Counted from the first letter of the stretch, positions 44,388-53,917 are shown. The stretch is 64,000 bases of DNA from Bryobacteraceae bacterium (GCA_023384675.1 JAHDVK010000009.1:1-64000), one strand, 5' to 3'. Numbers and translations: made by a program. Notes: a model not told the origin generated them from the sequence alone.

Positions 44388-45164
44388 ATGAGCGACCTGG
44401 TCGCGGAATATCAGCGACAATTCGAGTGGCGAGACTGGAGAGCGATCCTTGCAGCACTTCCGCCGCTCCGAGGCAAGACCGTGCTCGATCTGGGATGCGG
44501 TGCGGGTGACATAAGTTTGGAGCTGGCGGCTCAGGGAGCGCTCGTACTGGGATTCGATAGCAATGAAGAACTACTAGCGTGTGCCCGCTCGCGAGAAATA
44601 CCGAACACGCAGTTCGGGACGGCGGATCTGCGGACAGACGTCGACTTCGGCCTTACAGCCGACGGTATCTGGTGCAGCTTCACGGCCGCGTTCCTGATCG
44701 ATCTCCAGAGCGCCGTCACACGATGGGCTCGATCCTTGAAACCCGGGGGATGGATCGCGCTCACCGAGATCGACGACTTGTTTGGACACGAACCGCTGGC
44801 GTCAGCCACGAAGGCGCGACTGAAGGCGTACTGCGAAGCGGGATTGGCGGCAGGCCGCTATGATTTTTGGTGCGGACGAAAGCTGTCCAGCCACTTGGAG
44901 AGAGCTGGTTTTTCAATCTCGAAGTGTCAGACCATCCCAGACCGCGAGCTTTCATTCAACGGGCCCGCAGAGGCAGAGGTGCTGGAAGCATGGCGGGCCC
45001 GTTTCCTTCGCATGAGGGTGCTACAGGATTACCTCGCAGCCGATTTCACCAGCGTGGTGGATGAGTTTCTGGGTTGCCTCGAGCGGGCGGATCATCGGTC
45101 TGAGGCGCGCGTATTCTTCTGCTTAGCCATGAAACCGCCGACCTCCACCATTGCTAACGTGTAA
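44388..45164 (+). CDS. Class I SAM-dependent methyltransferase
   Basis: The 258-residue protein has motif I in TVLDLGCGAGDISLELA (residues 31-47), the acidic loop GFDSNEEL, a post-motif region with SLKPGGWIALTEIDD, and a helical C-terminal part. It should transfer a methyl group from SAM, and the acceptor is unknown. GGGAG nine bases upstream supports the ATG at 44388 rather than the open frame before it. No functionally related neighbour. Confidence 0.88.
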   Translation: MSDLVAEYQRQFEWRDWRAILAALPPLRGKTVLDLGCGAGDISLELAAQGALVLGFDSNEELLACARSREIPNTQFGTADLRTDVDFGLTADGIWCSFTAAFLIDLQSAVTRWARSLKPGGWIALTEIDDLFGHEPLASATKARLKAYCEAGLAAGRYDFWCGRKLSSHLERAGFSISKCQTIPDRELSFNGPAEAEVLEAWRARFLRMRVLQDYLAADFTSVVDEFLGCLERADHRSEARVFFCLAMKPPTSTIANV

Positions 45165-45349
45165 CAGCGAAGAGGCGAGTAGTCCGTCGTCGCCGACCGG
45201 CACGACAGCCGCGACCGGATTGCCCGTCGCTGGGGGACAACTGGGGACCTATTGTTCAGGACACGGGATTCAGACCACGTGGGCCAAAGTCCGAGATGAC
45301 GACTTCTCGTCAACTTGGATTCTAAACGCTGCGCGTTAGCGAGGACCAA

Positions 45350-46078
45350 TCACGCGACAACATCCGCAACAAGCAAATCCGTCTTCTGGCGAGTTGCCTC
45401 TCGAATGACCTTGCCATTGGGATCGACGATCTCCGAAGAGCCATGCGAGATGAGCTCGCGATTTGTGCCTGCCACGTCCGCACGGATCACCCAAACGTGG
45501 TTCTCGACCGCTCTGGAGAGGTCTGAGGCTCTTGCCTCCTGCACCAGTTCGGGGTAAGCGCGGTTGTTCGGTAGGCCGTTGTTCGTCGGTATGAAGAGCG
45601 CCGTCGCGCCCTGCGCAGCCATGGCCTTCGCCGGTTCGGAGAAGGTCGAGTCGTGGCATATGACAATGCCGAACGTCAGTTCGCCCACTTGGAACACAGG
45701 CATTGCCGATCCGGGAGAGTACACGGATCGCCGGATCGCGGGATGGAGCTTGCGGTATAGACCGGAGACGCGACCTCGATGAAATACCGCCGCCGCGTTA
45801 TAGAGGTTGTCTCCAGCGAGTTCCGTGAAGCCAACGATTGACGTGACGGTATCGCTCACAAGCGGCGCGAGGACTTCGTCGAGTTGGCCATCATCGATCC
45901 TGATCGCAAACTTCGAGGGATTCTCGCTGTAGTCTGCGAGACCGCCGAGAATTGCTTCCGGGCAACACAGTATTGATACTCCTTCCGATTCGCACCGAGA
46001 AACTTGTTCTCGAATGAACTCAACTGCCTCACGGGAACCCGCGAGGAGCAGCGGCGCTTGGTAGGCGGCGACCTTCAT
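45350..46078 (-). CDS. Carbon-nitrogen hydrolase (nitrilase superfamily)
   Basis: The 242-residue protein has the Glu-Lys-Cys triad: Glu41 (CCPEAILGG), Lys110 (LYRKLHP) and Cys141 (IVICHDSTF). The surrounding pattern, including PNNRAYPELVQEARA and WVIRADVAGTN, is that of amidase-like nitrilase homologues. It should hydrolyse an amide or N-carbamyl compound. The length is slightly short but complete. It stands alone. Confidence 0.9.
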   Translation of the reverse strand: MKVAAYQAPLLLAGSREAVEFIREQVSRCESEGVSILCCPEAILGGLADYSENPSKFAIRIDDGQLDEVLAPLVSDTVTSIVGFTELAGDNLYNAAAVFHRGRVSGLYRKLHPAIRRSVYSPGSAMPVFQVGELTFGIVICHDSTFSEPAKAMAAQGATALFIPTNNGLPNNRAYPELVQEARASDLSRAVENHVWVIRADVAGTNRELISHGSSEIVDPNGKVIREATRQKTDLLVADVVA

Positions 46079-46383
46079 CTGTCAACAATAGCCCGGCGAA
46101 TAGCAGATGCGGTACGCGGATGCTGGATCCCCCAGACATGTCGCCAAGTGTAGAGTTATTCGGCTCAGTTGGCTGCCTAACGCCCTACTTGCCGAAGTGA
46201 TCCCCACTCGGGGTGGATGGTCGCCCACCCGGAAGTTGAGCCAACTTGCCCTTTCCTCCCGCAAAGTCGCCCAGCGTTTACCTTCCCGCCTTGAGAGGTC
46301 GTCCTGGAACACATCGGCGAATGCTCTACAGCTTTGACCTCGCGGACTCCGTGAGCAGGGGCGGCGGGGCGTTCAGCCCGCGC
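46079..46383. other. Intergenic, no gene seen
   Basis: About 300 bases between two minus-strand genes with no credible frame, RNA or terminator. Confidence 0.4.
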
Positions 46384-47088
46384 TCACAGCGTCAACCCGC
46401 CGTCCACGGTGAGCACCTGGCCCGTGATGTAGTTGTCGGGTTCCAGCAACAGGCGGATGGCGCGGGCCACATCCAGCGGGTGACCATAGCGGGCAATCGA
46501 GCGGTTGTCGAGATAGGGCTGGTATTTGCCCGCGGCGATGGAATCCAGGGCGATGCCGGCTTCCATCACGCCGGGACTGACCACATTGACGCGCACTTCC
46601 CCGGGGCCGCGGCATTCCTTGGCGAGCACGCGGGCGGCGTGGACCAGGGCGGCTTTGGGGGCGCTGTAGGGCGTGGAGCCGGGAAACGGCGCCATGGCCT
46701 GCATGGAAGCGATGAGGACAATGGCGCCGGAGGTACCCGATTCACGCAGGCGCGCGGCGGCTTCGCGGGCCATGAGGATGGGGCCGGTGAAATTGACGGC
46801 GAGGGATTCCTCGAGGAGGCTTTCGCTCCGGGCGGCCATTCCGGCGAAGATGACAAGCCCGTAGAGGCTGGGGGCGGCTTCCAGCAGGCGGGCGCGGTCT
46901 TCCGGCCGGGTGAGATCGGCCTGGATGACCGTCGCGGCGTCGCGGAGTCCTGCGGCGCGCTCCGCGTTCGTGGCAAAGGAGGCGAACACGCGGGCGCCTT
47001 CCGCGGCGAGCAACCGGACGCAGGCCTGACCCAATCCGCCCGTGCCCCCGGCTACGACGATCTCCCGTTCATGCAGGCTGGATTTCAT
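46384..47088 (-). CDS. Short-chain dehydrogenase/reductase
   Basis: The 234-residue protein shows the SDR nucleotide motif GGTGGLG (14-20), catalytic Ser128, Tyr141 and Lys145 (STPYSAPKAALVH), and the C-terminal ITGQVLTVDGGLTL. It is an NAD(P)-dependent oxidoreductase of the FabG-like classical type. Its start overlaps the end of the O-antigen-ligase-like gene by 20 bp, suggesting co-transcription and perhaps a role in surface sugar or lipid synthesis. Confidence 0.9.
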   Translation of the reverse strand: MKSSLHEREIVVAGGTGGLGQACVRLLAAEGARVFASFATNAERAAGLRDAATVIQADLTRPEDRARLLEAAPSLYGLVIFAGMAARSESLLEESLAVNFTGPILMAREAAARLRESGTSGAIVLIASMQAMAPFPGSTPYSAPKAALVHAARVLAKECRGPGEVRVNVVSPGVMEAGIALDSIAAGKYQPYLDNRSIARYGHPLDVARAIRLLLEPDNYITGQVLTVDGGLTL

Positions 47089-48265
47089 GACGTGCGCTTT
47101 CCACCGCGGCGAGCGCGGCCAGGGTCATCATCAGGATTTCGCTGTCGCCGAGGTTGTGCTCAAACATCCCCGTCACCAGCACGCCGATGACCACTGCGAT
47201 GCCACCGTGGACCAACCACCCCCGCGTGGAACGCACCCATCCCCAGAGCGCCCAGGCGAACATCCCGGCGATGGCCAGCATGGCCGGGATGCCGCGCTCG
47301 GCGGCGAACTGGAGGTAGAAGTTGTGCAGGTGGCCGTAAAAGCCTTCGGGAAGCGGCCGGGACACATCGGTGGGGACATATTTGTTGAAGGAAATGCCCA
47401 CCTGTTCCGGTCCCACACCGAGGATCGGGTGGGCCTGGATCATCGCCATGCCGGTTCGCCAACTGACGACGCGGTGCATGTTGGAATCCATCTCGCCTCG
47501 GGGCTGTACCAGCGAAGTCACGCGCATGCGGAGGCTGTCGGGTCCGGCCGCGACGGCCACCGCCATGGCCAGCGGCAAGGCGGCCACGGCCCAGCGCCGC
47601 CAGCACCAGAGCAGGTAGACCAATCCACAAAAGGCGGCGATCCAGATGCCGCGCGTCATCGCCAGCACCAGAGCGGCGGCGGAGACAAGCAGCGCGGCCG
47701 CCAGCAGCCAGCGAAGGCGAGGCCGCAGTCCACCCCAGATCCACAAAGCGGCGCCGAACAGGACGGCGAACATCATCTGGCTGCTGAACGTCATCCAGTG
47801 GCTCATGAAGCCGGTGATGCGGTCGGCGACGTAGGCGACATAGAACTCCTGTCCGGCGGCGGCGGCGCGCGTCCATTTCAAATAGAACTGCACCAGGCCC
47901 CAGCCGCCGGCCACGCTGCCCACCACAACCCACGCGATCGCGAGCCGCCGCGCCCAGACTGCGTCGCGAAACGCAGTGTAGACAACCGGAAGGGTGAGCA
48001 GCACGTACATCTTGCGCACCTGCGGCCACCCGCTTGCCGGATCGGGGCTGAAGGCGAGCGACAGGAGCGTGAGTCCGATGAACGCACCCACCGGCCAGGC
48101 GAAGCGCGGAGCGCGCCACTTCGCGCCCGAAACCAGCAGCAACGCGAGGGCGATCCCCAGCAGGCTCTGCGAGGCGGCGATCGAGACCATGGAGAGGCTC
48201 GCCGCGGCCCAGGCGCACCAAGCCGCGCCCGTCATGGCCCTCTCGCGGTATGCCTCGTTCCTCAT
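47069..48265 (-). CDS. O-antigen ligase/polymerase-like (Wzy/WaaL) membrane protein
   Basis: The 398-residue protein has about ten or eleven transmembrane helices. A large periplasmic loop before the last helices contains HRVVSWRTGMAMIQAHPILG, then VGPEQVG and HLHNFYLQFAAERGIPAML, the signature of the Wzy_C/O-antigen ligase family. It would polymerise or ligate lipid-linked glycans at the periplasmic face. The ATG at 48265 is preferred over a TTG at 48298. It is divergent from the SixA gene and overlaps the SDR gene. Confidence 0.85.
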   Translation of the reverse strand: MRNEAYRERAMTGAAWCAWAAASLSMVSIAASQSLLGIALALLLVSGAKWRAPRFAWPVGAFIGLTLLSLAFSPDPASGWPQVRKMYVLLTLPVVYTAFRDAVWARRLAIAWVVVGSVAGGWGLVQFYLKWTRAAAAGQEFYVAYVADRITGFMSHWMTFSSQMMFAVLFGAALWIWGGLRPRLRWLLAAALLVSAAALVLAMTRGIWIAAFCGLVYLLWCWRRWAVAALPLAMAVAVAAGPDSLRMRVTSLVQPRGEMDSNMHRVVSWRTGMAMIQAHPILGVGPEQVGISFNKYVPTDVSRPLPEGFYGHLHNFYLQFAAERGIPAMLAIAGMFAWALWGWVRSTRGWLVHGGIAVVIGVLVTGMFEHNLGDSEILMMTLAALAAVESARHEIQPA

Positions 48266-48318
48266 CCGTTCGCCCGGAGAATCCTCAGTGTGACACAATG
48301 AGGCCGGGAATACCGCTT

Positions 48319-48813
48319 ATGCAGATCCTGCTTCTGCGTCATGGCATTGCGGCCGACCACGCCTCCAGCGGGAGGGACGCGGACCGGGCCTTGACCGGGG
48401 AGGGAGCCCGCAAACTCCGGGTAGTGCTGGGCCATGCGCACGCCTCCGGCGTCGCGCCTACTTTAATCCTCTCCAGCCCCTACCGCCGGGCCCGCGAAAC
48501 CGCCGACATCGCGGCTTCCGTGTGCGGCTACAAGGAGCAGATCCTGTTGAGCGAAGCGCTCGAACCCGGCGGCTCGCCGGCGGAAGTTTGGGAGGAAATC
48601 CGCATCCATCGCGATGAATCTCAAATCCTGCTGGCAGGACACGAGCCCCTGTTCAGCTCGCTGACCGCCTATCTGCTGAATTCGCCCACCCTCGCGGTGG
48701 ATTTCAAGAAGGGCGCCCTCGTGCGCCTGGACACGCATTCCTTCAACACCGCGCCCCACTGCATCCTGCGGTGGATGCTGACGCCGGGCATCCTTCTTAC
48801 CAAATCACCATGA
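48319..48813 (+). CDS. SixA-type phosphohistidine phosphatase
   Basis: The roughly 164-residue histidine-phosphatase-superfamily protein has LLLRHGIA (catalytic His8), a second arginine in [12 protein letters not shown] and the GHEPLFSSL histidine. The length fits SixA, which dephosphorylates phosphohistidine on phosphorelay or PTS proteins. The start at 48319 gives the usual MQILLLRHG; an ATG at 48298 is possible. The stop overlaps the next gene as ATGA. Confidence 0.87.
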   Translation: MQILLLRHGIAADHASSGRDADRALTGEGARKLRVVLGHAHASGVAPTLILSSPYRRARETADIAASVCGYKEQILLSEALEPGGSPAEVWEEIRIHRDESQILLAGHEPLFSSLTAYLLNSPTLAVDFKKGALVRLDTHSFNTAPHCILRWMLTPGILLTKSP

Positions 48814-49511
48814 CCAAAATCCTGCTCTTTTCCCTCATTTTCGCCGCGCAACTCGCCGCGCAGCCCGCCTTCCGCGACCTGTTCAACGGCCGCGACCTCA
48901 CGGGCTGGGTGAACGTCAACACCGATCCCGACACCTGGAGCGTGCGCGACGGCAAGATCATCTGCAAGGGATTGCCGATCGGCGTGATGCGCAGCGAACA
49001 ACAGTATGAAAACTTCATCCTGCACGTCGAATGGATGCACCTGGAGCCCGGCGGCAACTCGGGCATCTTCATCTGGTCCGACGCCAACCCCAATCCCAAG
49101 AACCGCCTCCCGAACGGCGTGGAAGTGCAGATGCTCGAGCTCGATTGGGTGAAACTGAACACCCGCGAGGGCAGGGATCCGCCGCCCATCGCCTACGTCC
49201 ACGGGGAGTTGTTCGGCGTCGGGGGCGTCAAGACCGTGCCGGATAATCCGCGCGGCACGCGGAGCAAATCGATCGAAAACCGCTGCCTGCCGCGCGGTGA
49301 ATGGAACACCTACACGGTGGTGGCTGTGGACGGGGTGGTGAAGCTTGCCGTCAACGGCAAGTTCGTGAACGGCATCAGCCAGTCCACGCAGAAAAAAGGC
49401 TACATTTGCTTGGAATCGGAAGGGGCGGAGATCCATTTCCGCAACATCAAGATCATGGAACTGCCGCCCGGGGTGACCACGCAGGAACAAAGCGCGCCGC
49501 TGCTGCCGTGA
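48810..49511 (+). CDS. Secreted DUF1080 (3-keto-disaccharide hydrolase-like) protein
   Basis: The 233-residue protein has a signal peptide ([15 protein letters not shown]) and a single concanavalin-like DUF1080 domain: [62 protein letters not shown] and [11 protein letters not shown]. Characterised relatives hydrolyse 3-keto-glycosides. It is translationally coupled to SixA, which looks accidental in function. Confidence 0.9.
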   Translation: MTKILLFSLIFAAQLAAQPAFRDLFNGRDLTGWVNVNTDPDTWSVRDGKIICKGLPIGVMRSEQQYENFILHVEWMHLEPGGNSGIFIWSDANPNPKNRLPNGVEVQMLELDWVKLNTREGRDPPPIAYVHGELFGVGGVKTVPDNPRGTRSKSIENRCLPRGEWNTYTVVAVDGVVKLAVNGKFVNGISQSTQKKGYICLESEGAEIHFRNIKIMELPPGVTTQEQSAPLLP

Positions 49512-49670
49512 GCGTCTTCGCTAGAATGAAGCTGTTCCGGTAACTTGTGCCAAAGAGAAGCCGCCAATGCTAGTGAATCGTTGCGGCTCCCAGGCCGCCG
49601 CCTTGGGACTGGCCGAATTCCGCCGCATTTGTCAGTCAAGATTTCAGGGGAGGCCCCGCGCGGGCGCCGC

Positions 49671-50900
49671 ATGTCTTCCAGATCCAATCCGCTAATCCGA
49701 ATCACGCTCCCGGCGCTTGCCGCCGCCCTATTGCTCTCCGCTTGTGGAGGCTCAAAACAGGCCGAAGCCCCTCGCGATACCGGCCCGGTGGAGGTGCGCG
49801 CGGCGGAAGTGCGCACGCGTTCGCTGGTGCGTGTCGTGGAGACGGTCGGTACCCTGTTCCCTTACGACGAAGCCATCATCGCGGCGGAGATTCCCGGCCC
49901 CGTTGTCGAAGTGAGTGCGGACCTCGGCGACCAGGTGCGGCAGGGACAGGTGCTTGCGCGGATCTCGGATGAGGAGCAGCGCTACCTGGTGGCGCAACAG
50001 GAAGCCCAGTTGCGCCAGTCGCTCGAGCGGCTGGGCCTGAAGGACGAAGGCGAACGCGTCAAAGACATCCGCGAAGCCCCCGACGTCCGGCGCGCCATCG
50101 CCGACCTGCGCGAGGCCGAACAGCGCTACAAGCGCACCCGAGAACTCGTGGACCAGGGTATCGGCGCGCGCGCCGACCTCGATTCCGCGCAGGCCCGCTT
50201 CGATGCCCTGCAAGCCGGACTCGACGCCACCCTGAACCAGACCCGCAACCTGATTCAGGAGGTTGAACGATTCAAAGCCGTGCTCGACCTGCAGCGCAAA
50301 CGCCTGCGCGACACCGCCGTGCGCGCCCCCTTCGACGCCCTCGTCAAGGAACGCCTCGTCACCGCCGGGCAGTTCGTACAGCCGAACAACCCCCTGTTCA
50401 CGCTCGTCAAGATCGATCCCATCCGCCTGCGGATCGAGGTGCCTGAACGCATGGCCCCCTGGGTCAAAATCGGGCAGATCGCCGACGTTTCGGTCGAGGC
50501 CTTTGACGGCCGCCTGTTCCGAGGCAAAGTCTGGCGCATCTCCCCCACCGTGGACCAGACCAAGCGCACTTTCGTGGTCGAGGCCCTGATCGACAATTCG
50601 CACGGCGATCTGAAGCCCGGCTCCTACGCCCGCGCGCGGGTGGCTACGAACAAGACTGACGCCGTCCGCCTGATCCCCGCCCAGGCTCTGAACTACGTGC
50701 TGGGAACGAACAAAGCTTACGTCATCAAAGCGGATCAAACCATCGAAGTCCGCGATGTCACCGTCGGCGACCGCTTCCCCAACGAAGTTGAAGTCGTGGA
50801 AGGCGTCGAGGACGGCGAACGCGTCGCCATGGGCCCCCTGAACCGGCTGGATTCCGGCTCCGCGGTTCGCGTCGTCAGCGGCCAGCAGGCCGCGAACTAG
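49671..50900 (+). CDS. RND-type efflux membrane-fusion lipoprotein
   Basis: The 409-residue lipoprotein has lipobox LSAC (Cys25). A biotinyl-lipoyl half (IPGPVVEVSADLGDQVRQGQ) is followed by a coiled-coil hairpin (about 110-235, YKRTRELVDQGIGARADLDS), the second lipoyl half (TAVRAPFDALVKERLVTAGQ) and beta-barrel and membrane-proximal domains. Adaptors of this type bridge an inner-membrane RND pump and an outer-membrane channel, but neither lies nearby: the next gene, 22 bp on, is a TonB receptor. The start is chosen for the lipoprotein signal; no good ribosome site is near it. Confidence 0.87.
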   Translation: MSSRSNPLIRITLPALAAALLLSACGGSKQAEAPRDTGPVEVRAAEVRTRSLVRVVETVGTLFPYDEAIIAAEIPGPVVEVSADLGDQVRQGQVLARISDEEQRYLVAQQEAQLRQSLERLGLKDEGERVKDIREAPDVRRAIADLREAEQRYKRTRELVDQGIGARADLDSAQARFDALQAGLDATLNQTRNLIQEVERFKAVLDLQRKRLRDTAVRAPFDALVKERLVTAGQFVQPNNPLFTLVKIDPIRLRIEVPERMAPWVKIGQIADVSVEAFDGRLFRGKVWRISPTVDQTKRTFVVEALIDNSHGDLKPGSYARARVATNKTDAVRLIPAQALNYVLGTNKAYVIKADQTIEVRDVTVGDRFPNEVEVVEGVEDGERVAMGPLNRLDSGSAVRVVSGQQAAN

Positions 50901-50922
50901 GGTCTGCGACAATAGAAGACGG

Positions 50923-52728
50923 ATGTTTCCGTTTTCCACCTGCCGGGCGATTCCTCTGCTCGTGTGCTTCCTCTCCCCGCTGGCTGCGGAACCCCCCGCC
51001 CCGCCTGACCGCTACGATTCCATCATCGTTACCGGCACGCCGGAACCGCTGCCCCTCGAAGAGTCCGACCGCGCGGTGGTGTCACTGCCAGTCCGTGCGC
51101 AGGCGCTTCTTTTCACGACCTTTATCGACTTCCTGCGGCTCGACCCTTCCCTCGACCTTCGCCAGCGCGCGCCCAATGGCCTGCAGGCCGACCTCTCCAT
51201 ACGCGGCGCCACGTTCGGGCAGACGCTCGTCCTGCTGAACGGCCGCCGGATGAACGATCCGCAATCGGGCCATCATCACCTGGATCTCCCCGTGCCCCTC
51301 GAGTCCGTGGAACGTATCGAAGTGCTGCGCGGGGCGGGTTCCACGCTCTATGGCTCCGACGCCACCGGCGGCGTCGTGCATCTGGTGACGAATCCGCCCG
51401 AAGCCTCCGAAATCCGGCTCCAGTTGGGCTACGGCTCCTGGGGGACGCAGCAGCAGCGGGTGTCGATGACCGGCGTTCGCGGGAATTTGTCGCAACAATT
51501 GGCCGTTTCGCGCGATTTTTCGACCGGATTCATCGAAAATCGCGACTACCGGAGCCTCATGGCTGCCTCCACCACGCGCTACAAGTCGGCGCTTGGCCCC
51601 ACCGATATCGACCTCGCCTGGAGCGACAAGCCATTCGGCGCGGAGCAGTTCTATGGCAACTTCAACTCTTGGGAGCGCACCAAGACCTGGTTTGCCTCGA
51701 TGCGCCAGGGCCTCGGCCAGAAGACCGAAGCGGCGTTCTCCTACCGCCGCCACACCGATCTGTTCGTGCTCTTTCGCGACCGTCCCCAGGTGTTCACCAA
51801 CCGGCATGCCGCCGAGAGCTGGCACGGGACGCTGCGCCGGCGCGAGGAACTGGCGCCCAACGTGACCCTGCACTACGGCGGCGAAGGCTTTGGCGAGAAC
51901 ATCGACTCGACCAACCTGGGCCTCCACGACCGCGCCCGCGGCGCCGCCTACGCCATGCTTGACGTGCGCGTCCTGCGGCGGTTCAGCTTCTCCACCGGAC
52001 TGCGCAATGAAGTGGTGAAGGGCCTTCCGGGCGAGATGAATCCCACCGCGGCCGTGGGCTACTGGGCCACCCAGAAGTTGAAATTCCGCGGTTCGGTGAG
52101 CCGCGCATTCCGCCTGCCCACGTTTACCGACCTTTACTATCACGATCCCGGAAACCGCGGCTCTCCGGACCTGCGCCCGGAACGCTCCTGGAGCTATGAA
52201 GGCGGACTCGATGCACGCCCTGTCTCCAACATTCGCCTGCAGGCTACGCTCTTCCACCGGAAGGACAACGACGGGATCGACTATGCGCGCACCTCTCCGG
52301 CGGACATCTGGCGGGCTCGCAACATCCAGCGGCTCCGGTTTACGGGCCTCGAGACGTCCGCCGCCTTCCGCCTGCGCGGGAGCCAACTGCTGGATCTCGC
52401 CTACACCGGTCTGAAGGGCTCCTCCGAGCCCATGCCGGGGCTGCAGTCGAAGTATGCGTTCAATTACCCGGTGCATCACTTCGTGGCGGGCTACACCGGG
52501 TTGCTGCCGGGCCGGGTCGCTCTGCGAACACGGATTGGCGCGCTTGAGCGGCTCAACCGTGGCAGTTATGCCACATGGGATCTGTCGGCAACGCGAGCGA
52601 CAGGACGGTGGAGGCCCTACGCCCAGTTCACAAATCTGACCAATACTCGCTACCAGGAAATCCTTGGAGTTGTCATGCAGGCGCGTACCCTCATAGTCGG
52701 CACTGAGTTCGTCTGGCCTCGGCCGTAA
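50923..52728 (+). CDS. TonB-dependent receptor, BtuB/vitamin-type
   Basis: The 601-residue protein has a signal peptide and a TonB-box-like segment (DSIIVTG). The plug is about 40-160 (LSIRGATFGQTLVLLNGRRM, VERIEVLRGAGSTLYGSDAT) and a 22-strand-type barrel ends VGTEFVWPRP. Size and plug resemble BtuB and small cofactor or metal-chelate receptors rather than the Oar-like class at 10945. It is 22 bp after the efflux adaptor, so probably co-transcribed. No cobalamin riboswitch can fit in the 22-bp gap. Confidence 0.88.
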   Translation: MFPFSTCRAIPLLVCFLSPLAAEPPAPPDRYDSIIVTGTPEPLPLEESDRAVVSLPVRAQALLFTTFIDFLRLDPSLDLRQRAPNGLQADLSIRGATFGQTLVLLNGRRMNDPQSGHHHLDLPVPLESVERIEVLRGAGSTLYGSDATGGVVHLVTNPPEASEIRLQLGYGSWGTQQQRVSMTGVRGNLSQQLAVSRDFSTGFIENRDYRSLMAASTTRYKSALGPTDIDLAWSDKPFGAEQFYGNFNSWERTKTWFASMRQGLGQKTEAAFSYRRHTDLFVLFRDRPQVFTNRHAAESWHGTLRRREELAPNVTLHYGGEGFGENIDSTNLGLHDRARGAAYAMLDVRVLRRFSFSTGLRNEVVKGLPGEMNPTAAVGYWATQKLKFRGSVSRAFRLPTFTDLYYHDPGNRGSPDLRPERSWSYEGGLDARPVSNIRLQATLFHRKDNDGIDYARTSPADIWRARNIQRLRFTGLETSAAFRLRGSQLLDLAYTGLKGSSEPMPGLQSKYAFNYPVHHFVAGYTGLLPGRVALRTRIGALERLNRGSYATWDLSATRATGRWRPYAQFTNLTNTRYQEILGVVMQARTLIVGTEFVWPRP

Positions 52729-52841
52729 CCATCAGATTTAAGAATCATCCGGTAAGTATTTCCGGCAGATTTCTCTCCGGTTTGGCGCAACCGGCGTCGC
52801 AGGATTATGCAAGCTGCTGAAAATAAAAAGAAGTGGCACTC

Positions 52842-52857
52842 TGGCAGGCCGATTGCA
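52842..52857 (+). promoter_or_regulatory. Predicted sigma-54 (RpoN) promoter
   Basis: TGGCAGGCCGATTGCA matches the -24/-12 consensus TGGCACG-N4-TTGCA at 11 of 12 defined positions, with the GG and GC doublets exactly ten bases apart. Transcription would start near 52869, about 30 bases before the ATG of the DUF4397 gene, leaving room for the AAAGGAGG ribosome site at 52881. Confidence 0.6.
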
Positions 52858-52900
52858 ACATGAAGATACGTTCTGTACCTAAAGGAGGAACCATCATTCA

Positions 52901-53854
52901 ATGTTGAAATCGAGCTTGCTCATCCTGACGGCCAGCCTGGCATTCCTGGTTGGCGCGACCGCGCAACCCGGGCCGCCAGCGTTCGTTGGCGCGAAGGGTA
53001 AAGGGGGGCCACCCGCTCAAGTAGGCCCGCCGGCCCATGCCGGTCCGCCGGCGCACGCTGGGCCTCCGGCTCAGCCCGGACCGCCGGCTTTTGTCGGCAC
53101 ACCCGGCCAGAATAATGGCAATAACGGCAACGGGAATGGCAATAATGGCAACGGACAGAACGGGACGCCCTCGCAGCCCGGCCCTCCGGCGCCGGCGCCG
53201 CCGCAAACAGCGCAAGCCGTGGTCAATGTGATCCACGGTGTACCGGATGTGATCGTTGATGTCTGCGTGAACAAGAGTCTGGCCCTGCCCGCCTTCAGCT
53301 ACGGAAGCATCACGACAGTCAAGCTCGATCCGGGCGAATACGAAGTGGAGATTTTTGAGGGGCCCGGTTCTAACTGCGAAACCGGATCGCTTCTAGGTCC
53401 GGTTGAGAGTGAACTCTCTGCAGGCCAGAACGTCAGCTTTGTGGCTCACCTGACCGAAGGCGGAGATACTACACTCTCCATTTTCAATAACGATGTCAGC
53501 CCGGCCCGCCCGGGCATAGCGCGCGTGGTGGTTCATCACACTGCCGCCGCGCCGGTGGTGTTCGCCACCGTGGGGCGCTTCACGCCCAGCGACCAGGACA
53601 TCACGACGCCGCCGTTCGGCAACCTCTCCGAGGACACCGAACAGCCAATCGTGGCGCAGATCCGGCCGGGCAACTGGGAAGTCACTCTCTACCGGGAGAT
53701 TGAGGAGGAAGGGGACCCCATGCCGCCGCCTGCGTTTGGCCCGGTCCCGGTTCAACTCATGCCCCATACCCTGTACTTGGTGTACGCGGTGGGCGCGCTC
53801 GATAACCAGTTCCAATTGTTGATCCTGCCGGTTCAACTCTCGCTGTTCTGGTAG
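52901..53854 (+). CDS. Secreted DUF4397 protein with collagen-like Gly-Pro-Pro repeats
   Basis: The 317-residue protein has a signal peptide (LLILTASLAFLVGATAQ). Residues about 23-66 carry repeated GPPAxxG units, then an Asn/Gly-only stretch (NGNNGNGNGNNGNG) to about 86. Two tandem beta domains of DUF4397 type follow (about 105-215, VVNVIHGVPDVIVDVCVN; 215-317, ARVVVHHTAAAPVV). It is likely an exported surface protein with a flexible stalk. It is a single gene with a predicted sigma-54 promoter, a strong ribosome site and a strong terminator. Confidence 0.82.
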   Translation: MLKSSLLILTASLAFLVGATAQPGPPAFVGAKGKGGPPAQVGPPAHAGPPAHAGPPAQPGPPAFVGTPGQNNGNNGNGNGNNGNGQNGTPSQPGPPAPAPPQTAQAVVNVIHGVPDVIVDVCVNKSLALPAFSYGSITTVKLDPGEYEVEIFEGPGSNCETGSLLGPVESELSAGQNVSFVAHLTEGGDTTLSIFNNDVSPARPGIARVVVHHTAAAPVVFATVGRFTPSDQDITTPPFGNLSEDTEQPIVAQIRPGNWEVTLYREIEEEGDPMPPPAFGPVPVQLMPHTLYLVYAVGALDNQFQLLILPVQLSLFW

Positions 53855-53873
53855 AACCGCAAACTGCGAAGAA

Positions 53874-53917
53874 CCCCTTCCAACGGCGGCGAACCGTTGG
53901 AAGGGGTTTATTTCTTT
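53874..53917 (+). terminator. Rho-independent terminator of the DUF4397 gene
   Basis: A perfect 13-bp stem (CCCCTTCCAACGG with its complement), a seven-base loop and TTTATTTCTTT, 20 bases after the stop codon. It also separates this gene from the convergent Mrp gene. Confidence 0.88.

Noticed and set aside
44184-44420. 78-codon minus-strand frame ending LLGNYAPGAIAIGESN
   Set aside because: Composition is somewhat protein-like, but no family is recognised, it overlaps the methyltransferase start and lacks a ribosome site.
47042-48301. 419-codon frame antisense to the O-antigen-ligase-like gene
   Set aside because: His/Gln/Arg-rich translation typical of reversed membrane-protein codons.
50901-50922. 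Cobalamin riboswitch before the BtuB-like receptor
   Set aside because: Only 22 bp separate it from the upstream gene, too short for the aptamer.
51082-52479. 465-codon frame antisense to the BtuB-like receptor
   Set aside because: Shadow frame without motifs; the receptor on the plus strand is complete.
53037-53160. GPP and AATGGC-type repeats as a CRISPR or minisatellite
   Set aside because: The repeats are in frame within the DUF4397 gene and encode Gly-Pro-Pro and Asn-Gly units; spacing does not fit CRISPR.
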